A stretch of DNA of 64,000 nt, from assembly GCA_965602035.1 (NCBI GenBank), contig OZ271919.1:1426001-1490000 (forward strand), in the 5' to 3' direction. A program made the translations under genes and the position numbers. The notes beneath the pieces were generated by a model. That model made no database searches and was not told where the DNA came from. It saw nothing but the letters and a program-made list of their open reading frames with translations. Positions 25,583 to 34,611 of this stretch are shown here, one piece after another. The DNA comes from Natronospirillum sp965602035. GTDB lineage: Bacteria; Pseudomonadota; Gammaproteobacteria; Pseudomonadales; Natronospirillaceae. Position 1 is the first letter of the stretch. Each line of letters starts with the position of its first letter.

Positions 25583-26491
25583 ATGGCGACGCGGCATTTT
25601 CTCTCATTACTCGATCTGACGCCCGAAGAATTGCAGCAGTTGATCGACCGGGCGATGGAACTGAAAGCGCTGCATCAGCAGAACGCTGTTATTGAACCGC
25701 TCAAGAACCGCGTACTGGCGATGATTTTCGAAAAGTCCTCCACCCGTACCCGGGTGTCGTTCGAAGCCGGTATGACTCAACTGGGCGGCAGCGCCCTGTT
25801 CCTGTCGCCGCGGGACACGCAGCTCGGGCGCGGTGAGCCGGTCGAGGATTCGGCGCGGGTGCTTTCACAGATGGTGAGCGCGGTCATGATACGCACGTTC
25901 GACCACGCCACCGTAGAGCAGTTTGCCCGGTTCTCGGACGTGCCCGTTATCAACGCGCTGACCGATTACAACCACCCGTGTCAGTTGCTCGCCGACATGC
26001 AGGCCTACCATGAAGTGCGTGGCAGTATCCGTGGCAGAACCGTCGCCTGGATCGGTGACGGCAACAACATGTGCCACAGCTATATCAACGCCGCCCGTCA
26101 ATGGGATTTTGAGCTCCGGATTGCCTGTCCCGAAGGCTATGAACCCGATGCCGCGCTGGTGACTGCCAATTCGGACCGGGTCAGCCTGACCCGCGACCCC
26201 GCGGAAGCCGTGGCTGGCGCGCACCTGGTGGCAACCGACGTATGGGCATCCATGGGTCAGGAAGACGAAGCAGAGAGTCGTCTCAAGACATTTGCCCCGT
26301 TTCAGGTAAGCCCCGCTCTAATGGACCGGGCCGACCCAGACGCCCTGTTCATGCACTGCCTGCCTGCACACCGCGGTGAGGAAGTCAGTGCGGACATGCT
26401 GGACGACCCACGTTCGGTGGTCTGGGCCGAGGCCGGGAATCGGCTGCATGCACAGAAGGCCCTGCTTGAATTCCTGTTGCTTGGCAACTGA
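25583..26491 (+). CDS. argF: Ornithine carbamoyltransferase (anabolic)
   Basis: A 302-residue enzyme that makes citrulline from ornithine and carbamoyl phosphate in arginine synthesis. The carbamoyl-phosphate sites are SSTRTRVSFE and the ornithine-side HPCQLLAD; the C-terminal HCLPAHRGEEV is the OTCase signature. Length is standard for argF of gammaproteobacteria. No other arg gene is nearby. A terminator-like hairpin lies in its leader. Confidence 0.96.
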   Translation: MATRHFLSLLDLTPEELQQLIDRAMELKALHQQNAVIEPLKNRVLAMIFEKSSTRTRVSFEAGMTQLGGSALFLSPRDTQLGRGEPVEDSARVLSQMVSAVMIRTFDHATVEQFARFSDVPVINALTDYNHPCQLLADMQAYHEVRGSIRGRTVAWIGDGNNMCHSYINAARQWDFELRIACPEGYEPDAALVTANSDRVSLTRDPAEAVAGAHLVATDVWASMGQEDEAESRLKTFAPFQVSPALMDRADPDALFMHCLPAHRGEEVSADMLDDPRSVVWAEAGNRLHAQKALLEFLLLGN

Positions 26492-26549
26492 AATACGGGG
26501 TAAATTGACGGTGCCCGTGGCCGTTCAATGGATACCAGGCGGTACATAA

Positions 26550-26705
26550 ATGCGGAAATCAAGCCGGTTCAAGTTTCTGCTGTTGATTCTTGCCATCATA
26601 GCAATCATTGTTGTGCTCTTGATCGTGGATCAGGTCCGCGAGCATCCGGAGTATGCACCGATGTATACGGAATCCGGGCTGGTGGCGACTGGCCGTAAGG
26701 CCTGA
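26550..26705 (+). CDS. Small single-span membrane protein (51 residues)
   Basis: A 51-codon reading frame between argF and glgC. A basic start (MRKSSRFK) is followed by an unbroken hydrophobic helix (FLLLILAIIAIIVVLLIV, about residues 9-26) and a polar tail with EHPEYAP. GGCGG lies seven bases before the ATG. The sequence reads as a type II single-span microprotein (positive N-terminus in, C-terminus out). I recognise no family. The clean hydrophobic segment argues for a real gene, though it is short. Confidence 0.55.
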   Translation: MRKSSRFKFLLLILAIIAIIVVLLIVDQVREHPEYAPMYTESGLVATGRKA

Positions 26706-26849
26706 CGGAACCATGCCGCTCATTCCAGTACGGAACGGGGCACCGGGGTCAGCCGGCGGGCTGACTGATCGGTTTACGGTAGCCGGCGGGACAGCCATAC
26801 CGGAAACCCACTGAATTCGTCACACAAGCCAATAAAAAGTGAGGCCAAC

Positions 26850-28079
26850 ATGTCAGGTATACTTTCCATGATTCTGGCCGGCGGCGAGGGAACGCGACTG
26901 GCGCCGCTGACAGGTATACGGGCCAAACCCGCCGTCCCCTTCGGCGGGAATTACCGCATCATCGATTTTGTACTCAATAATTTCGTCAACTCGGACCTGT
27001 TGCAGATCTTCGTACTGACGCAGTTCAAGTCGCACAGTCTGCTCAAGCACATGAGCCGCCGTTGGCGTGTGACCGGTCTGACCAACCGGTTCATCGACCC
27101 GATTCCCGCCCAGATGCAGACAGGCAAGCACTGGTATCAGGGCACGGCGGATGCGATCTATCAGAACCTTGATGTGATCGACGGAGTTGACCCGGAAGTG
27201 GTGTGCATATTCGGCGGCGATCACATCTACAAGATGGATGTGCGCCAGATGATCCAGTTCCACCGCGATAATCCGGCTCGCCTGACCGTGGCAGCGATCC
27301 CGGTACCGGTGGAACAGGCGCACCAGTTCGGCATTATCGAAATCGACGAGAACCACAAGATGATCGGCTTTCAGGAAAAGCCGAAGTCTGACCCCAAGAC
27401 GATTCCCGGCAACCCCAATATGGTACTCGCGTCCATGGGGAACTATGTGTTTGACGCCGGCACCCTGCGCGAGCACCTGATTGCCGATGCCGAGGACACT
27501 GAGTCAGTACATGATTTCGGGCACAACATCATTCCCAAGCTTTACCCGGCGGGTGATGTCTACGTGTACGACTTCTCGACCAACGAGATACGCGGCGAGC
27601 CGGAACAGTCAAAGGGTTACTGGCGCGACGTCGGTACCATCGACTCCTATTACGAAGCCAACATGGACCTGATCTCGGTGGTACCGCCGATTGACCTGTA
27701 CAACCGTTACTGGCCACTGCGCAGTTACCATCCGGCCGTGCCACCGGCCAAGTTCGTGCACGATGAAACCAACCGCACCGGTCAGGCGATCAGTTCCATG
27801 ATCTCCGGGGGCTGTATCGTGAGCGGCTCGATCGTGTACCACTCGATTCTCGGCTACAACGTACACGTGCACAGCCACTCCTATGTCGACAGTTGCGTCA
27901 TTATGGGCGGCAATGACATCGGGCGCGGCTGCCGTATACGCCGGGCCATCATCGACAAGGATACGGTAATCGCACCGAACACCGTCATCGGTGAGGATCC
28001 GGAACACGATCGCCAGCGCTTCCACGTATCCAAAGATGGCGTGGTTGTGATTCCCAAGGGGGCGCGCGTTGGCTTCTGA
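26850..28079 (+). CDS. glgC: Glucose-1-phosphate adenylyltransferase
   Basis: A 409-residue ADP-glucose pyrophosphorylase, the committing step of glycogen synthesis. The N-terminal nucleotidyltransferase motif is LAGGEGTRLAPLTGIRAKPA, the Mg2+/substrate region FGGDHIYKMD and the glucose-1-phosphate site VGTIDSYYEANMDLI. A C-terminal left-handed beta helix follows (GCRIRRAIIDKDTVI). GTGAGG precedes ATG 26850. The gene overlaps glgA by 11 bases. Confidence 0.96.
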   Translation: MSGILSMILAGGEGTRLAPLTGIRAKPAVPFGGNYRIIDFVLNNFVNSDLLQIFVLTQFKSHSLLKHMSRRWRVTGLTNRFIDPIPAQMQTGKHWYQGTADAIYQNLDVIDGVDPEVVCIFGGDHIYKMDVRQMIQFHRDNPARLTVAAIPVPVEQAHQFGIIEIDENHKMIGFQEKPKSDPKTIPGNPNMVLASMGNYVFDAGTLREHLIADAEDTESVHDFGHNIIPKLYPAGDVYVYDFSTNEIRGEPEQSKGYWRDVGTIDSYYEANMDLISVVPPIDLYNRYWPLRSYHPAVPPAKFVHDETNRTGQAISSMISGGCIVSGSIVYHSILGYNVHVHSHSYVDSCVIMGGNDIGRGCRIRRAIIDKDTVIAPNTVIGEDPEHDRQRFHVSKDGVVVIPKGARVGF

Positions 28080-29556
28080 GGAACAGCCAAAGGTCCTATT
28101 CATCGCATCGGAGTACGAGGGGCTGGTCAAGACCGGCGGCCTCGCCGATGTCGCCCGGGCACTGCCCTCTGAATTGCGGGGTGCCTGCGACGTCAGAGTC
28201 GTGCTGCCCTATTATCAGGCCCTGATGGGCGAGCCGACCGACACCGTATTCCCTGCGCTCGATGTACCGCTGACCTGGCACGACAGTTACGGTTGCCGGA
28301 TCCGGGAATGGCAGGATGGACCCGTCACGGTCTATCTGGTGGAGCATCACCGTTTCTATGACCGGCCCGGCCTGTACGATGACGGGCAATGGCCCTACCC
28401 CGATAACCCGGTGCGCTTCGGGCTGCTCAGCAAAGCGGCCCTGACACTGTGCCAGGCTCTTGAATGGGCACCCGATGTCGTGCATGCCCACGACTGGCAG
28501 ACCGCGCTGGTGCCCTACTACCTGCGTGTGCATTTTCGCCATGAACCGTTTTTCGCCCGCTCCAGAGCCGTGCTCAATGTGCACAATGGGGCGTACCAGG
28601 GCCGCTGCAGCTCGGAATGGGCCGGGCGCATCGGGCTCGATCCGGCGCATGTAACGGCTGACCAGTTCGAAGATCTGGGTGATCTGAATCTGCTGAAGGG
28701 TGGCATCGCCTGGGCGGATGCAGTGGTTCCGGTGAGCCCGGGCTACGCCGATGAACTGCTGGAAGAGCCGACCTCGCATGGTCTGTGGCAGACGTTCAGG
28801 GCCCATCGAACCAAGGTTCGCGGCATACTCAACGGGTGTGACTACGGCCGTTGGGATCCGGTCATTGATCCGATGATCAGTGCCAATTACGGCCCGGACG
28901 ATCGCTCGGGGAAAGTCGTCTGCAAAACTGACCTGCAGCGCCGCAGCGGACTGCCCGAGCGTCCTGAGTGTCCATTGTATGGGCTGGTAAGCCGACTCAC
29001 GGATCAGAAGGGGTTCCACTTACTGATACCGGCGCTGAAGGCGTGGCTGCCGGAGACTGATGCCCAGGTGGTCATGATTGGCAGCGGTGACCCGAAGTTT
29101 GCTGCCGAACTGCGCCGGTTGCAGGCGGATTTTCCGGAGCGGGTGCATTTCACCGAGGGGTATAACGATGCGCTGGCGCATCAGATAGAGGCCGGCAGCG
29201 ATTTTTTTCTGATGCCGAGCCTGTTTGAACCCTGTGGCCTGAACCAGATCTACAGCATGAAATATGGCACGCTGCCCATTGTGCGCCTGACGGGCGGTCT
29301 GCGTGATACCGTGGAGCCGCTGCAGCCCAGTTTCGAGAATGCCGACACGGCCACCGGCTTCGGTTTTGTTGCCGAGGATCCGGTCGAACTGCAGCAGACC
29401 CTGGCATTCAGCCTGCGGATCTATCGGGACCACCCGGGCCTGATCGACCAGGCCCAGCAGACAGCCATGCGCCAGTCGTTCACCTGGGCCGCCGCCGCCC
29501 GCGAGTACCTGGAACTGTATCGGTCGCTGATGGCCCGCCCGCCGGCTACTGGCTGA
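28069..29556 (+). CDS. glgA: Glycogen synthase (ADP-glucose), TTG start
   Basis: A 495-residue GT5 glucosyltransferase extending alpha-1,4-glucan from ADP-glucose. The ADP-glucose site VKTGGLADVARALP is near the N-terminus, and the C-terminal retaining-GT-B motif is FFLMPSLFEPCGLNQIYSM. No ATG fits the N-terminus; TTG at 28069-28071 follows AGGGGG by six bases inside the end of glgC, so it is the likely start. Branching enzyme, debranching enzyme and phosphorylase genes are not in this window. Confidence 0.94.
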   Translation: MASEEQPKVLFIASEYEGLVKTGGLADVARALPSELRGACDVRVVLPYYQALMGEPTDTVFPALDVPLTWHDSYGCRIREWQDGPVTVYLVEHHRFYDRPGLYDDGQWPYPDNPVRFGLLSKAALTLCQALEWAPDVVHAHDWQTALVPYYLRVHFRHEPFFARSRAVLNVHNGAYQGRCSSEWAGRIGLDPAHVTADQFEDLGDLNLLKGGIAWADAVVPVSPGYADELLEEPTSHGLWQTFRAHRTKVRGILNGCDYGRWDPVIDPMISANYGPDDRSGKVVCKTDLQRRSGLPERPECPLYGLVSRLTDQKGFHLLIPALKAWLPETDAQVVMIGSGDPKFAAELRRLQADFPERVHFTEGYNDALAHQIEAGSDFFLMPSLFEPCGLNQIYSMKYGTLPIVRLTGGLRDTVEPLQPSFENADTATGFGFVAEDPVELQQTLAFSLRIYRDHPGLIDQAQQTAMRQSFTWAAAAREYLELYRSLMARPPATG

Positions 29557-29629
29557 ACGCTGGACCGCTGGCTGCCGGGCAAACCGCACCGGACAGCGAC
29601 AGCCTGCCTGTTGCCTGCCTGTTGCCAGC

Positions 29630-30820
29630 CTACTGAGGGTGCCGGGCAGGCAACACATGGCGCAGCAGTGGCCCCGGAATGGTCACGGCGATGAGCACCA
29701 GGGAGCACAGCGCCATCGCGGCGCTGCCATAATACGCCAGTACCGGTCCGGTGGGCAGCGACCACACCTGACCCACCACCAGGTTTCCAACCACCATACC
29801 CAGCGCCGTGCTGAATGCCAGATACAGCGCCTGTGCCCGCCCCTGCTGGTGATCCGGAAAGAGGTCACGCATCAGGAACATGGCACTGCCGTGTACGGCT
29901 CCGAACGACAGCGCGTGTCCGAGTTGGGCAAACAGCAGCACCCAGAGCTGGTCCGCGAAAGCCGCTGTAAGCAGCCAGCGCGTGGCACTGCCCGTCAGCG
30001 CGATCATCAGTACCAGGCGCGGGCCCGAAAGACGCAGCCAGCGCCCGAGGACGATGAAGAGGCACATTTCCGCGAGCGGGGCTACGGCCAGCAACACCCC
30101 GATGTGCATGCCGCCGTAGCCCTGATCCTGCAGGTAAAGATCGTAAAAGGTGTTGTAGGCTGCCATGCTGATGCTCCACAGGAACAGCCCGACGTACATT
30201 CCCCAGACCGGTCGTTCCCTGAGACGATGCGAGAACTGGCGCCATGTGGCCTGCTCTCTCGGCGTCTCGGTATTGGCCGGCACATCCGGCAGGTTCAGCA
30301 TGGCGAGCAGTGCCAGAGCGACTATCATCGCGAGAATCAGTGGCATCCAGCGGGCGCCTGTCTCCGTGAGAACCGGGCCGAGCAGAAATACCACGATGGC
30401 AAAGCCGAGGGTGCCCCAGAGACGCACAGAACCATAGGCGTCCGAGCCACTGCCCAGGTATTCAAGCGTGACCGCCTCAAGCTGCGGTGTGACGGACGAT
30501 TTGAACAGGCCGCAGGCCAGTAGCAGCAGTACCGTCGTCCACACCCAGTCCAGAAAAAACAGGCTGAGTGCACTGACCAGTAACAACAGCGCACCGAGGC
30601 GCGCCCAGGGCATGCGCCGGCCCGTACGATCACTCAGCGTGGCCCAGAGAAACGGACCGACCCCGGTGGCCAGCGTCATCAGGGCCGCTACCTGACTGAT
30701 GGCACTGAATGAGAATCCCTGCTCGCGCAGGAACCGCCCCATAAACGGAATCAGCGCGCCGATAATGGAGAAGAAAAAGAGATAGGTTACGCGCAGTCGG
30801 ACCAATGGAACCGCTTTCAT
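29630..30820 (-). CDS. MFS transporter (MFS_1-like, HcaT/LacY branch)
   Basis: A 396-residue 12-helix carrier. The N-terminal LRVTYLFFFSIIGALIPFMGRFLREQGFSFSAISQ and the YGSVRLWGTLGFAIVVFLLGP motif match the MFS_1-like family that includes nucleoside and 3-phenylpropionate transporters. The substrate is uncertain; the resemblance to HcaT is by motif only. GGAG precedes ATG 30820. It is convergent with glgA across 73 bases that contain a short direct repeat (GCCTGCCTGTT). Confidence 0.82.
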   Translation of the reverse strand: MKAVPLVRLRVTYLFFFSIIGALIPFMGRFLREQGFSFSAISQVAALMTLATGVGPFLWATLSDRTGRRMPWARLGALLLLVSALSLFFLDWVWTTVLLLLACGLFKSSVTPQLEAVTLEYLGSGSDAYGSVRLWGTLGFAIVVFLLGPVLTETGARWMPLILAMIVALALLAMLNLPDVPANTETPREQATWRQFSHRLRERPVWGMYVGLFLWSISMAAYNTFYDLYLQDQGYGGMHIGVLLAVAPLAEMCLFIVLGRWLRLSGPRLVLMIALTGSATRWLLTAAFADQLWVLLFAQLGHALSFGAVHGSAMFLMRDLFPDHQQGRAQALYLAFSTALGMVVGNLVVGQVWSLPTGPVLAYYGSAAMALCSLVLIAVTIPGPLLRHVLPARHPQ

Positions 30821-30901
30821 ATTACTCCGGAAAAAGTTCGGTTATACGGTGTATGGGACAATTCCAGCAGAGAGAGTGCAACTGTTTATCGTGCGGACGG
30901 C

Positions 30902-31369
30902 CTACTGGCGTTTACGCCGGAAAAACGCCTGCATCAGGGATGACGCCGCCTCCGCTTCGACACCTTCAATAATGCGGGGGTGGTGGTTCAGCCAGTGGCG
31001 CTCGCTCAGCGGCTCCCGGCTGACCAAGGCACCGGCCCTGGGTTCGCGGGCGCCGAACACCACCGTGGCTACCCGCGCATGAATCAGCGCACCCACGCAC
31101 ATGGGGCAGGGCTCTATGGTGACGTAAAGCGTGCTGCCGGGCAGGCGGTAATTGCCTGCCCGCAACGCGGCCTCTCGAAGGACATTGATTTCCGCGTGGG
31201 CCGTCGGGTCATGCCGACTGATCGGTGCATTGTGGCCGGTCGCAAGCAGCTCGCCGTCGCGCACCAGTGCCGCCCCGACGGGCACTTCACCCGCGTCTGC
31301 TGCGGCCTGCGCCTCCTCCAGCGCCCGTTGCATCCAGGCGCTGTGGGGGTCCTCCCCGATCACTCCCAT
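30902..31369 (-). CDS. tadA: tRNA-specific adenosine deaminase
   Basis: A 155-residue zinc deaminase converting the wobble adenosine of tRNA-Arg(ACG) to inosine. HAEINVL supplies the zinc His and catalytic Glu, and EPCPMCVGALIHARV supplies the two Cys ligands. ATG 31369 overlaps the end of guaA by 10 bases, so translation is probably coupled; no strong ribosome site is visible. Confidence 0.93.
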   Translation of the reverse strand: MGVIGEDPHSAWMQRALEEAQAAADAGEVPVGAALVRDGELLATGHNAPISRHDPTAHAEINVLREAALRAGNYRLPGSTLYVTIEPCPMCVGALIHARVATVVFGAREPRAGALVSREPLSERHWLNHHPRIIEGVEAEAASSLMQAFFRRKRQ

Positions 31370-32934
31370 TCAATGGTCGCCGGCGGTTTGCTTGAGACAT
31401 CGTAGGTGACCCGCGAGACACCGGAGATGCTGTTGATGATGCGATTGGAAACCCGCTCGATCAATTCGTACGGCAGGTGCGCCCAGCGAGCAGTCATGTA
31501 ATCCACCGTTTCGACGGCACGCAGGGCAATAACCCATTCATAGCGGCGGCCGTCACCCACGACCCCCACCGAGCGCACCGGCAGGAACACGGCGAACGCC
31601 TGGTTCACCTTGTGATACCAGCCGCCCGCATGAAGTTCCTCAATAAAAATCGCATCAGCCTCGCGGAGGATATCGGCGTATTCCTTGCGCACTTCGCCCA
31701 GTATGCGTACACCCAGGCCGGGCCCGGGAAACGGATGCCGGTGAACCATGTCGTACGGAAGGCCGAGAGCAAGACCCAGCCGCCGTACCTCGTCCTTGAA
31801 CAGTTCACGTAATGGCTCCACAAGATCCAGTTTCATGTTCTCAGGCAGGCCACCGACATTGTGGTGGCTCTTGATGACATGGGCCTTGCCGGTTTTCGCC
31901 GCGGCCGATTCAATTACATCGGGGTAGATCGTGCCCTGGGCCAGAAAATCGATACCGGTCAGTTCCGCCGCCTGGGCATCGAACACATCGATAAACCGGC
32001 CCCCGATGATCTTGCGCTTCTCTTCCGGGTCGGACACCCCTTTGAGTGCGGTCAGAAACTGGTCCTCGGCATCGACCCTGATTACACGCACGCCCATGTG
32101 CTCGGCGAACGTGGCCATGACCTGATCACCTTCCTGTTTACGGAGCAACCCGTTGTCAACAAAGACACAGATCAACTGGTCACCGATCGCCTCATGAAGA
32201 AGCGCTGCCACCACCGAGGAATCCACACCGCCGGACAACCCGAGCAGGACTCGGCCGCTACCGACCTGTTCACGCACACGGGTGACCAGATCGTCAATGA
32301 TGTTCTCTGCGGTCCAGAGTGCATCGCAACCGCAGATGGTGCGCACGAACCGCTCCAGAATGGCCTGCCCCTGCAACGTGTGAGTCACCTCGGGGTGGAA
32401 CTGTACACCGTACAGGTGTCGTTCCGGGTCCATCATGCCGGCAACCGGGCACGTGTTGGTGCGGGCCATGACTTCAAACCCGTCGGGTAGCTCGGCGACC
32501 TGGTCACCGTGACTCATCCAGACATCCAGCCAATGGCCGGTGCGGCTGTCATGGTCCGAAAGACCACCCAGCAATGGCCCCCCGTTGCTGACTTCCACTT
32601 CGGCATAGCCGAACTCACGCTCTTCGACATTTTCGACCCGACCACCCAGTTGGGCGGCCATCGTCTGCATGCCGTAACAGATTCCCAGCACCGGCACACC
32701 GAGTTCGAACAGGCCAGCCGGTGCGGCTGGCGCGTTGGCGCTGTTGACCGATTCCGGTCCACCGGCAAGGATGATACCGCTGGGCGCGAATTCCCGGACC
32801 GCTTCCGGTGTCATGTCGTACGCATGAATTTCGCTGTAGACGCCGATCTCCCGCACCCGGCGTGCGATCAACTGGGTGTACTGGGAACCGAAATCGATAA
32901 TAAGGACTCGTTCGGCGTGGATGTTCTGCCGCAT
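31360..32934 (-). CDS. guaA: GMP synthase (glutamine-hydrolysing)
   Basis: A 524-residue bifunctional enzyme turning XMP into GMP. The N-terminal class I glutamine amidotransferase has its nucleophile Cys in GVPVLGICYGMQ and the His-Glu in FHPEVTHT. The ATP pyrophosphatase P-loop is LLGLSGGVDSSVVAALL, and a C-terminal dimerisation domain ends ...PPATIEWE. AGGAAG precedes ATG 32934. It follows guaB by 73 bases, the usual guaBA operon. Confidence 0.97.
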   Translation of the reverse strand: MRQNIHAERVLIIDFGSQYTQLIARRVREIGVYSEIHAYDMTPEAVREFAPSGIILAGGPESVNSANAPAAPAGLFELGVPVLGICYGMQTMAAQLGGRVENVEEREFGYAEVEVSNGGPLLGGLSDHDSRTGHWLDVWMSHGDQVAELPDGFEVMARTNTCPVAGMMDPERHLYGVQFHPEVTHTLQGQAILERFVRTICGCDALWTAENIIDDLVTRVREQVGSGRVLLGLSGGVDSSVVAALLHEAIGDQLICVFVDNGLLRKQEGDQVMATFAEHMGVRVIRVDAEDQFLTALKGVSDPEEKRKIIGGRFIDVFDAQAAELTGIDFLAQGTIYPDVIESAAAKTGKAHVIKSHHNVGGLPENMKLDLVEPLRELFKDEVRRLGLALGLPYDMVHRHPFPGPGLGVRILGEVRKEYADILREADAIFIEELHAGGWYHKVNQAFAVFLPVRSVGVVGDGRRYEWVIALRAVETVDYMTARWAHLPYELIERVSNRIINSISGVSRVTYDVSSKPPATIEWE

Positions 32935-33007
32935 CTGGTCTGCTTCCTGGGTGACAACAGGCGGCCGGAACCGACCGCCCTTTCAGTGAACGGGAATCGG
33001 GAGGAGA

Positions 33008-34483
33008 TCAGTCCACCCGGTAGTTCGGGGCCTCGCGGGTGATCTGTACATCATGCACATGGGATTCACGCATGCCCGCGTTCGAAATCCGGACGAACTG
33101 CGGCCGCGTGCGCATTTCCTCCATGGTGGCACAGCCCGTATACCCCATAGCAGCCCGCACACCGCCCATCAACTGATGGACTACATTGGCCAGCGGGCCT
33201 TTCACCGCGACGCGGCCTTCAATGCCTTCGGGCACCAGTTTCTCGGTGCCGTTACCGCTCTGGAAATAGCGGTCACTGGACCCTTTGGTGCTGCCCATGG
33301 CTCCCATGGAGCCCATGCCACGGTATGATTTGTAGGCACGGCCCTGGAACAGCTCGACGTCGCCCGGTGATTCGTCGGTACCGGCGAACAACCCACCGGC
33401 CATGACGCAGTAGGCGCCGGCGACAATTGCCTTGGCCAGGTCCCCCGAGAACCGGACACCGCCATCGGCGATAACCGGGATATTGTAATCCTTCAGTGCC
33501 GCTGCCACATTCGATACCGCCGTGATCTGCGGCACACCGACACCGGCCACAACACGTGTGGTACAGATGGAACCCGGGCCGATCCCGACCTTGACGCCGT
33601 CCGCGCCGGCTTTCATCAGATCAATTGCGGCCTCCGCCGTGGCCACGTTACCACCGATCACATCGACTTCGGGAAAATGCTCCTTGATCCAGGCGACGCG
33701 GGTAACCACACCGAATTCGTGCCCGGTATGGCCGTGGGCGGTGTCGACGACGATCGCGTCCACTCCGGCCTTGACCAGTGCCTCGACGCGCTCATCCGTG
33801 CCGGCACCGGTGCCGACGGCTGCAGCCACGCGCAGCCGGCCCTGAGAGTCCTTGCAGGCCATCGGGTGTGACTGGGCCTTGGTGATGTCCTTCACCGTCA
33901 CCAGACCGACCAGTTGGCCATTATCGTCCACCACGAGCACCTTTTCGATTCGGTGCGTGTGCAGCAGACTCATGATGTGTTCGGGGTCCGTGCCTTCCTG
34001 CACGGTCACGAGTTTGTCTTCGCCGGTCATGATCGACTCGACACGCGCATCGAGATTGCGCTCAAACCGCACGTCGCGGGCGGTGACAATACCCTTCAGC
34101 TCGCTGCCTTCCACGACCGGTACACCCGAAATGCTATTGGCATCGGTCAGTTCGATCAGTTCACGAATGGTCGCATTGGGGCTGATCGTGATGGGGTCGC
34201 GCACGACGCCACTCTCGTATTTCTTGACCTTGCGCACTTCACGGGCCTGGTCTTCGATCGACATGCTTTTGTGGATGACGCCGATACCGCCTTCCTGCGC
34301 CATGGCAATGGCGAGGCTACCTTCGGTAACCGTATCCATCGCAGCAGACACCAGCGGAATGTTGAGCTTGATATTGCGGGAGAACTGCGTCGCGAGCGAC
34401 GCTTGGTGGGGCATTACATCAGAATACCCGGGAACCAGAAGAACATCGTCGAAAGTGAGTGCTTCTTCTGCGATTCGTAACAT
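33008..34483 (-). CDS. guaB: IMP dehydrogenase
   Basis: A 491-residue enzyme oxidising IMP to XMP, the first step to GMP. The TIM barrel carries GPGSICTTRVVAGVGVPQ with the catalytic Cys. A CBS pair (about residues 95-205, GVPVVEGSELKGIVTARDVRF and EKVLVVDDNGQLVGLVTVKD) is inserted, and the flap with the YRGMGSMGAM segment follows. It heads guaB-guaA-tadA from the promoter at 34575-34602. Confidence 0.97.
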   Translation of the reverse strand: MLRIAEEALTFDDVLLVPGYSDVMPHQASLATQFSRNIKLNIPLVSAAMDTVTEGSLAIAMAQEGGIGVIHKSMSIEDQAREVRKVKKYESGVVRDPITISPNATIRELIELTDANSISGVPVVEGSELKGIVTARDVRFERNLDARVESIMTGEDKLVTVQEGTDPEHIMSLLHTHRIEKVLVVDDNGQLVGLVTVKDITKAQSHPMACKDSQGRLRVAAAVGTGAGTDERVEALVKAGVDAIVVDTAHGHTGHEFGVVTRVAWIKEHFPEVDVIGGNVATAEAAIDLMKAGADGVKVGIGPGSICTTRVVAGVGVPQITAVSNVAAALKDYNIPVIADGGVRFSGDLAKAIVAGAYCVMAGGLFAGTDESPGDVELFQGRAYKSYRGMGSMGAMGSTKGSSDRYFQSGNGTEKLVPEGIEGRVAVKGPLANVVHQLMGGVRAAMGYTGCATMEEMRTRPQFVRISNAGMRESHVHDVQITREAPNYRVD

Positions 34484-34574
34484 GCTGGCCTACCTTTACT
34501 GATGAATGGTGGGGCGCTGACAGCGGCCCGGGAAGGCCTGTGGAGTCAACGCCACCGGTATAAGGTGGCGCGGC

Positions 34575-34602
34575 ATTATAAACACATTACGGCAAAAAGC
34601 AA
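34575..34602 (-). promoter_or_regulatory. guaB promoter
   Basis: On the minus strand TTGCTT (34597-34602), 16 bases, then a consensus TATAAT (34575-34580). A 7-base-pair hairpin (CGCCACC / GGTGGCG, 34550-34570) lies at the predicted start of the transcript. The promoter starts 10 bases beyond the parE stop, so guaB has its own transcript. Confidence 0.65.
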
Positions 34603-34611
34603 AAACGATTT

